Below, piece after piece: positions 8,239 through 17,447 of a stretch of DNA of 64,000 nucleotides. This DNA is from Hyphomicrobiales bacterium (GTDB lineage Bacteria > Pseudomonadota > Alphaproteobacteria > Rhizobiales > Rhizobiaceae): NCBI GenBank assembly GCA_900467185.1, contig UBPA01000021.1:1-64000 (forward strand), in the 5' to 3' direction. The notes beneath the pieces were generated by a model, which was not told the DNA's origin, did no database searches, and saw only the letters and a list, made by a program, of their open reading frames with translations. The stretch's first letter is position 1. Each line of letters begins with the position of its first letter. The translations under genes were made by a program, and so were the position numbers.

Positions 8239-11200
8239 ATGAAGACGGGTCCAAGAGCTGGCGGACGAGCCACGGAAGCAGGAATGGCCTTCCAGGCAGT
8301 CGTCGGCACTTGGTTCGCTGCCCACGTGGTGGGCGAAGCGCCTGTTGGCCAGCGATTCGGGCTCGATGCCACCGTTCTTCCCGTTCAATTGCAATTCGAG
8401 ACCGGCGCAAGGCTGGATGACATCGAGATTCACCTTGCGGACGGTGGTCTCATCTCGGTCCAGTGCAAAACCCGTCCGACCCTGTCATTTGGGCCAGAGT
8501 CCGCGCTAACCCGGACAATAGCCCAGCTTGTTGAGATGTTTGCGGCCACGAAAACGGGCACATCGGGGCTCGATCTTGAACGATCCGCCGCGATCCTGGC
8601 TGTCGCGTCGGACGCATCCGGTTCCCTGGATTATCTTGAGAGCGCCTGTCGCCACTTCGATTATGGCGGAGAGTGGTCCGGCAGCAAATCACGCATGAAT
8701 CAAGGACAACTGGGAGCGCTGGACGTCTTTGAGAAAAGCGTCCGCTCCGCGTGGAACGACGCCTATTTTGGTCCCGTCAGCGATGCGGATCTTATCAGTA
8801 TGGCGCGCTTGTTTCGAATCGCCAGGTTTGATGATGATAACAGCGGGCGCGATTGGCGCGAGGCCGCGCGCACCGTCGGCACTCGCCTGTTTGGACCCCA
8901 AGAATCCGGCGATGCAGCTTTGGACGCACTCTACGTTGCCGTTCGGCACTTGATGCGGAACGGAGCGTTGTCAGACCAGAAAGGGCTTATTGCGGCCCTT
9001 CGGAATGCGGGCCTCGACGACACGCGGTCACCGTCCTTCGATAAAGACATCGACCAGGTGCGCAGACTTTCAGAAGCGGAAATCACCCGCCTGGGAAGGC
9101 ACACGCGGCTGGCTATTTCCGGCGGGACTTCGATACTTCGCGAGTGCCAACCGGATTTGATCGCGGCAATTGAAGGGGGTAGCCTTCTGGTCACCGGGGA
9201 CCCCGGGGCCGGGAAGACCGGCGTCTTGGTAACCCTGGGAGAGGCGCTCCTGGCCGATGCAGCGCCGACGGTCTTCCTGTCCGTGGATCGGCTCTCCGGC
9301 GTAAGTGTCCGCGAAGAAATCCGTACCGAGCTTGGCTTGGATCACCCACTTCTGGATGTTCTCGCAGCCTGGCCGGGACGACAGCCGGGCGTGTTCATCA
9401 TCGATGCGCTGGACGCCTCCCGAGGGGGAGCCTCCGAAGCGGTGTTCGAGAGCCTGATCGAAGATGCGGTGGCGCGACTTGGCGAGCGCTGGTCGATCGT
9501 TGCCTCGATCCGAACGTTCGATTTGCGCAATGGCCGGCGTTTCCGGCAAATCATGGCCGGCGCGCCGCCGTCCACCCGGTACGCCGAAGCGGATTTCCAC
9601 GACATCCGGCACTTTCACATCTCTCGTCTCACCGAAGCGGAGCTTCGTGAGGTGTCGCAAACCGACCGTGAGCTGGGCACGCTTGTCGAGCGTGCGCCTC
9701 CCGACGTCCGGGAGTTGCTGCGGAACGTCTTCAACCTGTCGCTGGCGGCCGAACTTGTTGCCAATGGTGTTTCGGCCGAGACCATCAGCTCGGTGCGGAC
9801 TCAGTCGGACCTCATAGATCGCTATGAGGACGAACGACTGCCGTCGCCCAAACTGCGAGCTGCGGCAAAGCTCGCCGTGGAGACCATGGTGCAGCGTCGA
9901 CGCTTGTCGGTCCGGAAAATCGACGTGTCTCACGACGCCATCGATGAGGTGCTGAAAAGCGGCGTTCTGGTTCCGGCCGGCGATCGCATCGCCTTCGGAC
10001 ACCACGTCTTGTTCGATCATATCGCCGGGCGGTTCTACCTGGACTGGGATGATCCGGTGCATCTGGTCTCGCAGGTGACCGAAGACCCGGCGGTCGGCCT
10101 GTTGCTGAGCCCTTCGCTTCGCTTTGCGATGGAACGCGTCTGGCGCGAAGACGCAAACGGTCGGCCGAAGACGTGGGGAATGATTGCCAACATCGTTGCA
10201 GCGCCACAGACCGATCCCGTCGTCACGAGTGTCGCGTTGCGCACAGTGGCTGAGCGCGTGTCAGACCCACAGGACATTGTGGGCCTATGCCGTCTCCTTC
10301 GGGACGGCAATCGCACCGACACGCTGGCGGAGGCGCTCTCGCGTCTCGCGCGGTTCGTGAATATGCGTATCGCCGAACACGGCGCTGTATCGGCGGACGT
10401 GGCGAAGGCTTGGGCCACCGTTGCAAAGGTGGCCATCGGTAAGGAGGAGCGCGCGCTCGCCGATGGCGCGAGCGTCCTGCTTTCTACGCTTTTTGAGAAG
10501 ACCGACCTCACGGACCCGGACGTTTTCACCCTGTTCGGCCAGGCATCGCGCGACCTGCTCGGTTTCGCGTGGGCAAGTGTCCCGCCGATGGGGCGACTTA
10601 CGGCGATGGGGATCCGGTTTGTCGCAAAGTCATTTGGCTCTGATCCAGTCGCGTCCCGCCTGCTTCTCGGTCGTATTCTGGATCCGTCTCGGTTTACTGA
10701 GCACGCGGACGAGGAGGCGCCCTGGTTGGCCGAAGGCTTGCTGACCATTCTGCCGTTCGATGCGGGGTTCGCGGTCGAAGTATTTGCGGCCCTGTTCGGC
10801 CGCGAGGCACCGCCCGATGAAAAAACCTGGCTCGGTGGACAGCCCAGCCGGATTTTGCCTTTAACCAGCAATCGTCGCCAGGATTATGAACATGCGCGAT
10901 GGCGGCTGCGCCAGGGACTGCCTGCCATGCTTAAGGCGGACCCGGCCGCCGGCACACACGCCGTCGAGGCGAGTGCGATCGGGCTGGCTTTTGAACGCAA
11001 AGGCGGTGCGGACTACCGAGAGCAACGGCGGTTTGTCGTCGGGCAGCAAACCTTCGACATCGTTGAAGACAATTTGACACTTGAGGAGTGGCGCACGGAT
11101 CAGGAGCGCAGGGGACGCGCCAACGACAGCGTCCTCAGCGATTTTGCAACTTTCCTGCGCGACTGCCCGACAGAGGCCTTTCGCACCTGCATCGAGGCCG

Positions 11201-13161
11201 CGATGTCGGGCGAAAGCACGTCCTCCGTCTGGGCGCGCCTGTTTGGTGTCGGCGCGGACCGCCGGGGAGAAGCGGACGACCTCCTCTGGCCCGTCGCGAG
11301 CACGATTGATGCCCTGAACCTGCGAGGGGTTTCGCGCGACGCCATTACCTACCTTGCTGCCGTGTATGGGAGCCGGCGTCCCGATGAACGACGCCAGTTC
11401 GAAGACGGCATGATCGCACACATGCAGGGCGCAACGGACGAGGAGGCACGTTGGCCGCGCGCAATCGCGGGGCGGTTTCTGTCTATCGTTGCCGTCGATG
11501 ATCTTGTTACGCCAGCGATGAAGGCGCTCCGGGATGAGCTGGACTCGGAAAAACAGCTCGTCGGCAACCAGCCTTTCATGACATTCACCATTACCTCCGG
11601 ACCGGCCGACGGGATCACCGACCGGCTCTTGGAACGCAGCGGCGCTCCAATCGAAAGTGGACCCGACTACGAGATTCGCAGCGTTACCCGGCCGCTCGAG
11701 GATGGCCTGAAAGGATACGACAAGTCGTCGGACGCGGGTCGACTTCTTCGGTTGTGGGTTACGACCTTGCACGTGGTCGAGAGCATCGATCTCCATGGCA
11801 GCGGTGCGCACCCGGAAACGCTCCATGCCTGCTGGGGCGCGGTCAGCAATGCCGTAGGAAAGGTCGCGGAGGACGAGGCATTCGTGCCAGGAGAAGCGGG
11901 CCTCCCGGCGTTGACGGACTTACTTAGCTTGCTCGACCGGATGTCAACCAGCCCGTATCCTGAGCCGCGCGAGGATACCAACTCGTCATTGATGGGCTGG
12001 AGCAACTGGGATGTCCGGGTCTATGTGGCGTCAAGTCTGATGGGCCTCGCGAAACGCTTCTGTCTCGCCGACCCCCTCCTTGTCGACCGGCTCACGCCGT
12101 TTCTCGCCGATCCCGTTCCGACCGTCAGGCTTCAGATCGCACAGTCGCTGAACGTCTTTTGGGAGAGCGCGCGGCCGGCCATGTGGGGCATGATGGAGCA
12201 TATTGCGCAAACCGAGACCCACAAAGGTGTTCTTGGGTTCTTCCTTAGTGGTCCCGTGTTTCAAATCGCTGGCGCTGACCCCACCCGATCAGAAGCGTTG
12301 GTGAGTCAAATCCTCGCCAGGCTACCGTCGCGACAAGACACCCCTGACCTGGACAAGGAGAGGAACCTTGACGAAGCCCTGGGCTACTTGGCGGCTCACC
12401 TTTGGGTCGGATCGGAACGGGATGCCGCCCAGGCTTGGATCAAAAGCTGGGTGGACGATATCCCTGAAGGAGAGGGGCGTCTTTGGCATGTTGTCTCTGC
12501 CTTGAGAAGCGCGCTATTCTTGCGCTTTGCTCCCGACGCGCCGGAGCGCGACGGTCTGATTCAGGATCGGGCGCGCGAGGTTCTCCTTCAGGTCGTCCAA
12601 TCGTCGACCGAAGCGCTTCAGCGTGCGGTGGTCCTTCAGAAGGACGACACGACGGAAGCGGGGCAGGCGACGGCCGCACGCCTCTACAAGGCCGGCGACT
12701 CGCTGCTCGATCATGCCTGCAATCAGCTCTATTTTGGCTCGGGCGCGTTCCGCAGCAACACGGACGACGACAGGCCCGGGCTCATGTCGGCCGATGCCAT
12801 GCGGCGGTTTCTTGAAGAGTATGGGCCGCTGCTCGACGCCATTGGCGAATGTGGCACCGCCCGAACGGCCTACCACCTTGTGGAGCTATACGAATATCTC
12901 GCCGCCGCCGCCCCGGAGGACGTCTTCGATCGAGTGGCCGCGCTTCTCGTCGGGCCCGCCAAGCGGGACGGCTATCACTTCGAGAGCTTGGGGTCTGACG
13001 TCTTGGTCCGCCTTGTGCGCAGGTACCTGGCCGATCACCGCAGCGTGTTTGATGATCCAGCGCGCCGCGCCAACCTGCTCCTCGTTTTGGAACTGTTCTC
13101 CGGGGCAGGTTGGTCAGAAGCGATGAAGCTGCTCTACGAACTACCGGACCTATTGCGGTGA
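8239..13161 (+). CDS. Nuclease-STAND NTPase fusion, predicted antiviral sensor-effector
   Basis: A 1640-residue protein. Residues ~8-110 look like a Cap4/DUF4297-type endonuclease: AGMAFQAVVGTWF, then E54, D60-D61 and SVQCK (Q75, K77), the D...QxK arrangement of PD-(D/E)xK folds. A STAND-type P-loop domain follows, with Walker A GDPGAGKT at 320-327 and Walker B FIIDALDA at 386-393, then helical repeats to the C-terminus. This nuclease / NTPase switch / long sensor order is that of Avs-like and related NLR-type defence proteins, in which target recognition by the C-terminal part drives oligomerisation and activates the nuclease. The specific family and trigger cannot be named from sequence alone. 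The downstream gene overlaps it by four bases (GTGA), so the two are a unit. Confidence 0.75.
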   Translation: MKTGPRAGGRATEAGMAFQAVVGTWFAAHVVGEAPVGQRFGLDATVLPVQLQFETGARLDDIEIHLADGGLISVQCKTRPTLSFGPESALTRTIAQLVEMFAATKTGTSGLDLERSAAILAVASDASGSLDYLESACRHFDYGGEWSGSKSRMNQGQLGALDVFEKSVRSAWNDAYFGPVSDADLISMARLFRIARFDDDNSGRDWREAARTVGTRLFGPQESGDAALDALYVAVRHLMRNGALSDQKGLIAALRNAGLDDTRSPSFDKDIDQVRRLSEAEITRLGRHTRLAISGGTSILRECQPDLIAAIEGGSLLVTGDPGAGKTGVLVTLGEALLADAAPTVFLSVDRLSGVSVREEIRTELGLDHPLLDVLAAWPGRQPGVFIIDALDASRGGASEAVFESLIEDAVARLGERWSIVASIRTFDLRNGRRFRQIMAGAPPSTRYAEADFHDIRHFHISRLTEAELREVSQTDRELGTLVERAPPDVRELLRNVFNLSLAAELVANGVSAETISSVRTQSDLIDRYEDERLPSPKLRAAAKLAVETMVQRRRLSVRKIDVSHDAIDEVLKSGVLVPAGDRIAFGHHVLFDHIAGRFYLDWDDPVHLVSQVTEDPAVGLLLSPSLRFAMERVWREDANGRPKTWGMIANIVAAPQTDPVVTSVALRTVAERVSDPQDIVGLCRLLRDGNRTDTLAEALSRLARFVNMRIAEHGAVSADVAKAWATVAKVAIGKEERALADGASVLLSTLFEKTDLTDPDVFTLFGQASRDLLGFAWASVPPMGRLTAMGIRFVAKSFGSDPVASRLLLGRILDPSRFTEHADEEAPWLAEGLLTILPFDAGFAVEVFAALFGREAPPDEKTWLGGQPSRILPLTSNRRQDYEHARWRLRQGLPAMLKADPAAGTHAVEASAIGLAFERKGGADYREQRRFVVGQQTFDIVEDNLTLEEWRTDQERRGRANDSVLSDFATFLRDCPTEAFRTCIEAAMSGESTSSVWARLFGVGADRRGEADDLLWPVASTIDALNLRGVSRDAITYLAAVYGSRRPDERRQFEDGMIAHMQGATDEEARWPRAIAGRFLSIVAVDDLVTPAMKALRDELDSEKQLVGNQPFMTFTITSGPADGITDRLLERSGAPIESGPDYEIRSVTRPLEDGLKGYDKSSDAGRLLRLWVTTLHVVESIDLHGSGAHPETLHACWGAVSNAVGKVAEDEAFVPGEAGLPALTDLLSLLDRMSTSPYPEPREDTNSSLMGWSNWDVRVYVASSLMGLAKRFCLADPLLVDRLTPFLADPVPTVRLQIAQSLNVFWESARPAMWGMMEHIAQTETHKGVLGFFLSGPVFQIAGADPTRSEALVSQILARLPSRQDTPDLDKERNLDEALGYLAAHLWVGSERDAAQAWIKSWVDDIPEGEGRLWHVVSALRSALFLRFAPDAPERDGLIQDRAREVLLQVVQSSTEALQRAVVLQKDDTTEAGQATAARLYKAGDSLLDHACNQLYFGSGAFRSNTDDDRPGLMSADAMRRFLEEYGPLLDAIGECGTARTAYHLVELYEYLAAAAPEDVFDRVAALLVGPAKRDGYHFESLGSDVLVRLVRRYLADHRSVFDDPARRANLLLVLELFSGAGWSEAMKLLYELPDLLR

Positions 13162-14726
13162 CGTCACTAAACGATACCGCGCAATTTGGCGCTCAGCTTC
13201 GGGAATGCGTTGAGACCTTCCGTCGGCAGGAAACTCTCCTTCGTGAGCAGTATGCCCAGGCGCCGGGCGGTCCGGAAAAGGTAGCCGATCTGCTGGAACG
13301 GTCGACGCGGCGCTACCTTATCGACGGCCTGCTGCAAGCGCTGGACTGGAATGTAGACGATCCCGCCCAGATCGCGGAAGAGGCGCGATCGACGAGCGCG
13401 ACGGGCCGCCGGCTCTACTTCGACTATCTGGGCGTCGCGCCACGCGCACAAGCCCCCGTGCTGCTGTGCGAGGCGAAGGGATTTGATGTGCCTCTGCCGC
13501 GGAAGGCCAATGGACCCGAGCTTGAACCTGGCGCCATGGCTGAATTGATCGCAAAGGCGATCGAAGATGTGAAACGCGGCCAAAAGAATTCATCGATCGT
13601 TTCTCAATGGGCAGAATTTCTTACCGACCTCTACGGATATATAAGCTCTCTCGACGACCTCGGCCGGCGGACGCTGCGTCGCGCCGCCATCACCGCCGGC
13701 GGCTGGATCATTGTCTTCCTTGAGCCCGTCACGGCCTTCCAGCCATGGACGTCAGGGACTGAGGGGCTGGTGACCTCCGCAAATCCAGCGCCGGCGCCAA
13801 GTGTGCACGCTGATCACATTGTCTGTTTCACCAGCCTTGACGATATGCTGAACAGGCACCCTGAACTGTTCAAATTGCTCCACCGCACGCGGCTTGTGGA
13901 TACCTTGCCGTTAACGCTGACGGTGACAGAAGCGCTCGCGATGATTCCACCGGATCGTGTCGGCGCGTGCTATCAGAGCGTGCTCGTGTCGACATCAACG
14001 AAGACCGGCGCCTTGCGCAAACCGCATCCGACGCGCTCCGTTTATCCAGCTCTCGTCATCGAAACTGGCAGCCGGTGGTTCGCGATTGTTGACTACGACC
14101 GGGGCATTGATGAGCCTCGAGGCGCGAGTAGCATCACCCACTTTCTCAGTGAACTGACGGAGAAGGGCACGGCCCTCTTGACGCGTTTGCGCCAACGCCT
14201 CGGCTTGCCGCTCGTGCCTGAAACGGTCGACCACTTCCCAGGCTTCGCGGACGAGCCGTCCCGATCAGATCCGTCTGTAGGCATGTCGGGTCCCGTCGCC
14301 GGTTCCACCGCGGATCGGATGAGAGCGGCCGACGCGAAGGGAGTGATTTTTGTCTGTGGTTCGGGAGAGGTCGGCGCCGTAACCGAATTTGTTGTCGTGA
14401 CCGGGATCGAGTGGTTTTACAAGTCCGAGCTGCCGACAGGCGCCGCGTGCGACTTCCACTTCTGGAAGGCGGCCCGAGGCGAAAATGTCGCTGCGCCAGA
14501 GCTTCACACAGGATATGTCGGCAATTCCTTCACCGAGGACGGCCAGGATCGCCATTGCGCGCAGCACGATCTCTTCAGTCTGAGGGAGGCGCGGTGCCAC
14601 ATCCGTCCCATCGAAACCCATCTCTGTTGCCGGGCCTGCATCTACGCCGCCAACTGCTGGGCGACAGACCCGCATCGATTGCCTTGCCCTGATGAGGACG
14701 ACAGTCAGGCTGTCGCGTCGATTTGA
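13158..14726 (+). CDS. PD-(D/E)xK-like protein with Cys-rich C-terminus, partner of the STAND protein
   Basis: A 522-residue protein I do not recognise as a named family. I start it at GTG 13158, which overlaps the upstream stop as GTGA; an ATG at 13110 would overlap by 52 bases. Near residues 89-107 the pattern D89 in YFDYLG, a short loop, then LLCEAK (E105, K107) fits a PD-(D/E)xK nuclease core. The last ~60 residues are rich in Cys and His (HCAQHDLF, ARCHIRP, THLCCRACIYAANCW), suggesting a metal site or Fe-S cluster. A middle region (residues ~150-330) has no recognisable motif. Coupling to the STAND gene implies a joint function, perhaps a second nuclease or regulator. Confidence 0.55.
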   Translation: MTSLNDTAQFGAQLRECVETFRRQETLLREQYAQAPGGPEKVADLLERSTRRYLIDGLLQALDWNVDDPAQIAEEARSTSATGRRLYFDYLGVAPRAQAPVLLCEAKGFDVPLPRKANGPELEPGAMAELIAKAIEDVKRGQKNSSIVSQWAEFLTDLYGYISSLDDLGRRTLRRAAITAGGWIIVFLEPVTAFQPWTSGTEGLVTSANPAPAPSVHADHIVCFTSLDDMLNRHPELFKLLHRTRLVDTLPLTLTVTEALAMIPPDRVGACYQSVLVSTSTKTGALRKPHPTRSVYPALVIETGSRWFAIVDYDRGIDEPRGASSITHFLSELTEKGTALLTRLRQRLGLPLVPETVDHFPGFADEPSRSDPSVGMSGPVAGSTADRMRAADAKGVIFVCGSGEVGAVTEFVVVTGIEWFYKSELPTGAACDFHFWKAARGENVAAPELHTGYVGNSFTEDGQDRHCAQHDLFSLREARCHIRPIETHLCCRACIYAANCWATDPHRLPCPDEDDSQAVASI

Positions 14727-14824
14727 CTATTTCAGCTAGATGCGATGGCGCCGCTTTTGACAAAGCCCATGATTCTGACTGCCGGTCTCTCCCTGAACGT
14801 TTGACTGCGATTAAGGGCTCACTT

Positions 14825-15038
14825 CGAGCAACTTACCGCACGCTTGGACCCGCCGGTTCCGCCTTGGCTTCATCGGCGAAAACGCCTCAAGGAGCTGGTC
14901 TTTTCATTGCTTGATTTGGTTGGCGTGCATATCATGCTGCTGGGACAATTCCACCAGTGTTTGCTCGCCCCTGATGGCGGCGAGCGCAACTTTTGCCTTG
15001 AAAGCCGGGCTGTGGTTCCGGCGCGGTCGTCTCGTCAT
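14825..15038 (-). pseudogene. IS3-family OrfA transposase remnant
   Basis: Reading the minus strand from ATG 15038 gives MTRRPRRNHSPAFKAKVALA and then QTLVELSQQHDMHANQIKQ, the N-terminal half of a rhizobial IS3-type OrfA. The next codon, where the family has Trp (QIKQWKDQLLE), is TGA at 14904-14906. After KDQLLE the frame shifts, and the following family-like segment (VFADEAKAEPAGP) continues in another frame to about 14825. OrfB and the far end are missing, so it is a dead remnant separating two accessory modules. The remaining bases between 14727 and 15318 hold no other gene that I can support. Confidence 0.8.
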
Positions 15039-15318
15039 GGTATCTTGTGTTCCCGGCATCTTAGCCGAAGTCAGGCAGAAATTCCACTTATCCTAACTGT
15101 GCTGATTTCCCGAGCCAGCTCTGACGGGTCTGAAAAGTGGTTTGCCTATGAAGACCTAGCAGCATCGCGGCGGGCGTATCTGAGCGATCAATTCCTCCGA
15201 CCCAGAGCCATTCAAGCTCATGGAAACTGAGTGATTTTCTACCCTCGGGCGAAAGCGAAGCCGGGTATCCCGCTTGCCGGGAGGCTTGACCTCGGCGCTG
15301 CCGGCTGAATTCATCGCC

Positions 15319-15960
15319 TCATTTGCCCTTACGTTGGCGCAGACGTGCCGATTTACGGGCAAGATTATGATTAACCAGCGCATTCGAAAAGTCGTCCGGC
15401 ACCAGCGCCCGCCCCAGCTTCTCCTCCAGACAGCCCACGCAGAGGATCTTCTTCGCGAATTGTTTGCCCGCCTCCTGCCAGATCGCATCTTTTACATCAA
15501 AATATTCACCGATCTTTTGCGTATCTTCCCCGCAGCAGGCGCATTTCGTGTTCTCGGACTCGTATCTCCTGTCGGTATCAAGATTCTCGGAGAGATCGGC
15601 GAGCAGACCGAACGCTTGAAGGATGGCCTGCCCGTCCTTCCGCTCCTCGAACGGCCTGTCCGTCTCAACATCCGCTAAAAGAAGCGGCGCAAGATAATCC
15701 ACTAGCGCACTCATATCAGTCGTCATTTTCGGCCCGAGAGCCATCCTCAGTCGGGCGACGCGGGCTATTCTTGGTCCGAGAGAAGTCTCGGTTACATTGG
15801 CGTGCTGAACCGCGATGGTTTCGAGGGTCTCCTCGCTGACCGGCAGGGTCTTCTCTCCACGGTCGAACAACTGTTTAGCCTGTGCCTGCGTATCGGCCTC
15901 CACCATTCTCATCGTCTTGACCCGGCGGGTTTCGATGGCTTCCTGGATGTATCGCGGCAT
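15319..15960 (-). CDS. Hypothetical protein with C-terminal zinc-ribbon-like motif
   Basis: A 213-residue protein of unknown function. The N-terminal two thirds are helical. The C-terminus has a CxCC motif (C140, C142, C143) and CVGC (C174, C177) about 30 residues apart, followed by a basic tail ending LRQRKGK; this looks like a zinc-binding, possibly nucleic-acid-binding, module. A GGAG sequence precedes the ATG at suitable spacing. It is the last of three minus-strand genes that diverge from the 2097-residue nuclease/repeat protein. I do not know the family and give no function. Confidence 0.6.
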   Translation of the reverse strand: MPRYIQEAIETRRVKTMRMVEADTQAQAKQLFDRGEKTLPVSEETLETIAVQHANVTETSLGPRIARVARLRMALGPKMTTDMSALVDYLAPLLLADVETDRPFEERKDGQAILQAFGLLADLSENLDTDRRYESENTKCACCGEDTQKIGEYFDVKDAIWQEAGKQFAKKILCVGCLEEKLGRALVPDDFSNALVNHNLARKSARLRQRKGK

Positions 15961-16083
15961 TAAATGCTCCGAGCGTAAAAACCGAGATGGCGGATTGTCC
16001 GCCCGGTCCGCGGTGTTGATGAATCTCTTGTCAGTATGAAACTGCGCTCTGAGGTCCGGAAGGCTCCGATGCCGTTCCTGTAA

Positions 16084-16689
16084 TCAATTCGTATGCGGCT
16101 TGTGATTGGCTGCCCGCTTGGCGAGCGTCTTATGGATTGCGTCCTGACTTTCGATCGTCAACAGAACATATTCAACGATGGAGCCTTTTTCCAATGCGAA
16201 GTCGTAGGAGTGCATCGCGCTCTTGTAAGTCGAATAGAGCGACTTGATCACTTCCACCATCTCCGCTGAGATGGCGCCGACCTGTCGCAACTGTTCCGCG
16301 CTCTTGCGCGCACTGCGCAGGTCGATCCAGACATTGTGCCGATCGGCGAGTTCAACCATTGCTGCTTCCAGGCGCTTCCAGGAAAAGACAACCGCCTGGA
16401 CTGGGTCGATGTCAATCAACGCCATCATTGTCGGATCGAGCACCGGCCGGCGGCTGCTTGCGGCTTCGGCCTCCACTGACTCTGCTAGATTTTCAGCTGC
16501 TTCCTGTATGTCGGCTTTCAAGGCAGCCTTGTTGAAACTCATACCATTGCCGGCAATATTGACCTGCTCAAGGCGGCCGAGAAGCTGGGTGATTTCGCGT
16601 CGCATAACGACGACGACAAGGAATATCGACAAGGGCCATGCAATCGCGCCGCATAAGGAGGAGATTGCGGTCAAGAATTCGGGGGACAA
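16084..16689 (-). CDS. Membrane-anchored hypothetical protein
   Basis: A 201-residue protein starting with TTG at 16689, preceded by AAGG in a suitable position. One N-terminal transmembrane helix is clear (residues ~7-28, AISSLCGAIAWPLSIFLVVV), followed by a basic MRREI, so the remaining ~170 residues are probably cytoplasmic. That soluble part is helical, with no catalytic motif I recognise. The gene follows the degenerate-P-loop gene by 32 bases and probably shares its transcript. A single-helix anchor next to a P-loop-like protein and opposite a large nuclease suggests a membrane-associated component of a defence locus; this is inference. Confidence 0.6.
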   Translation of the reverse strand: MSPEFLTAISSLCGAIAWPLSIFLVVVVMRREITQLLGRLEQVNIAGNGMSFNKAALKADIQEAAENLAESVEAEAASSRRPVLDPTMMALIDIDPVQAVVFSWKRLEAAMVELADRHNVWIDLRSARKSAEQLRQVGAISAEMVEVIKSLYSTYKSAMHSYDFALEKGSIVEYVLLTIESQDAIHKTLAKRAANHKPHTN

Positions 16690-16721
16690 TCAGGTTACCT
16701 TAAAAAACAGAGACGAAGTTC

Positions 16722-17198
16722 TCAGTGAAACAGCCACTGTGTCCGCAGCTGGCTGGCGATTTCGTTGGCGGCGAGTGGGCCGCCGGAGGAAGAGACCGGA
16801 AATGCCAGCCCAGCGTGCAGGGTCAGAAGAGGGCTGACGGCGCGCGTTGCGGTGATCGCGATGCCTTTGCACAACCAGCCGGCCACATGAACGAAATGAT
16901 CGATGTAGATAGAGGCGTCGGGATAGGATCCGATCGCATCATGGCGGATTGGCAATACCAGGCGATCGGCGCCCGTGGCCGACCTGAACGCCAGCACCTC
17001 TGCAACCAATTGCGCAGGCAGGTGTTTCGTTACGCCCTCCTGTGGCGACTTGACGTACACTATTGTCTTGTCGCCCTGCGGCGGATCGCTGCCGATGCGA
17101 ACGGACCACCCTGCCTCCACTCTTCCGGCGCCCGTCAAGGCCCGCACCGTAGCCGTTTTTCTCGTGTTGCCGTCGCCGACAATCGCCCAGAATTCCAT
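16722..17198 (-). CDS. Hypothetical protein with degenerate P-loop
   Basis: A 158-residue protein starting at ATG 17198, which has a GGGAG ribosome site eight bases upstream; an in-frame start at 17225 is less likely. The N-terminus reads MEFWAIVGDGNTRKTATVRAL: a beta strand followed by GDGNTRKT, in which the invariant Gly of the Walker A GxxxxGKT is Arg. The rest gives alternating strands and helices, but no Walker B is obvious. It may be a nucleotide-binding protein with an altered loop or an inactive derivative. First gene of the minus-strand set and divergent from the large protein at 17448, with about 250 bases between the starts. Confidence 0.6.
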   Translation of the reverse strand: MEFWAIVGDGNTRKTATVRALTGAGRVEAGWSVRIGSDPPQGDKTIVYVKSPQEGVTKHLPAQLVAEVLAFRSATGADRLVLPIRHDAIGSYPDASIYIDHFVHVAGWLCKGIAITATRAVSPLLTLHAGLAFPVSSSGGPLAANEIASQLRTQWLFH

Positions 17199-17447
17199 TC
17201 TGATTTCTCCCGTCTTTAAGAGCAACCATAAGGAGCATTCCTTAACAGTGCGCTTAACGGCCTTAAAAAGCAGAGGGGATTTTGAGATCGGTCGGAATGC
17301 ATCTGAGCTGTGGGCCCGTCACCGATCGCGTTGAACCCGTCGCGAATGCCTGCCTGTAAGTTGTGGGTTGCGTGGATGTTTACTTTCAAGCGCGGCCCAA
17401 CGCCGGTACGCTTGCTTGCCAGCATTGTTTGGCGGCGACATCGAGAC

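Noticed and set aside
9070-10062. 330-codon minus-strand frame inside the STAND gene
   Set aside because: No recognisable motif or ribosome site, and it lies opposite the Walker A/B region of a well-supported protein.
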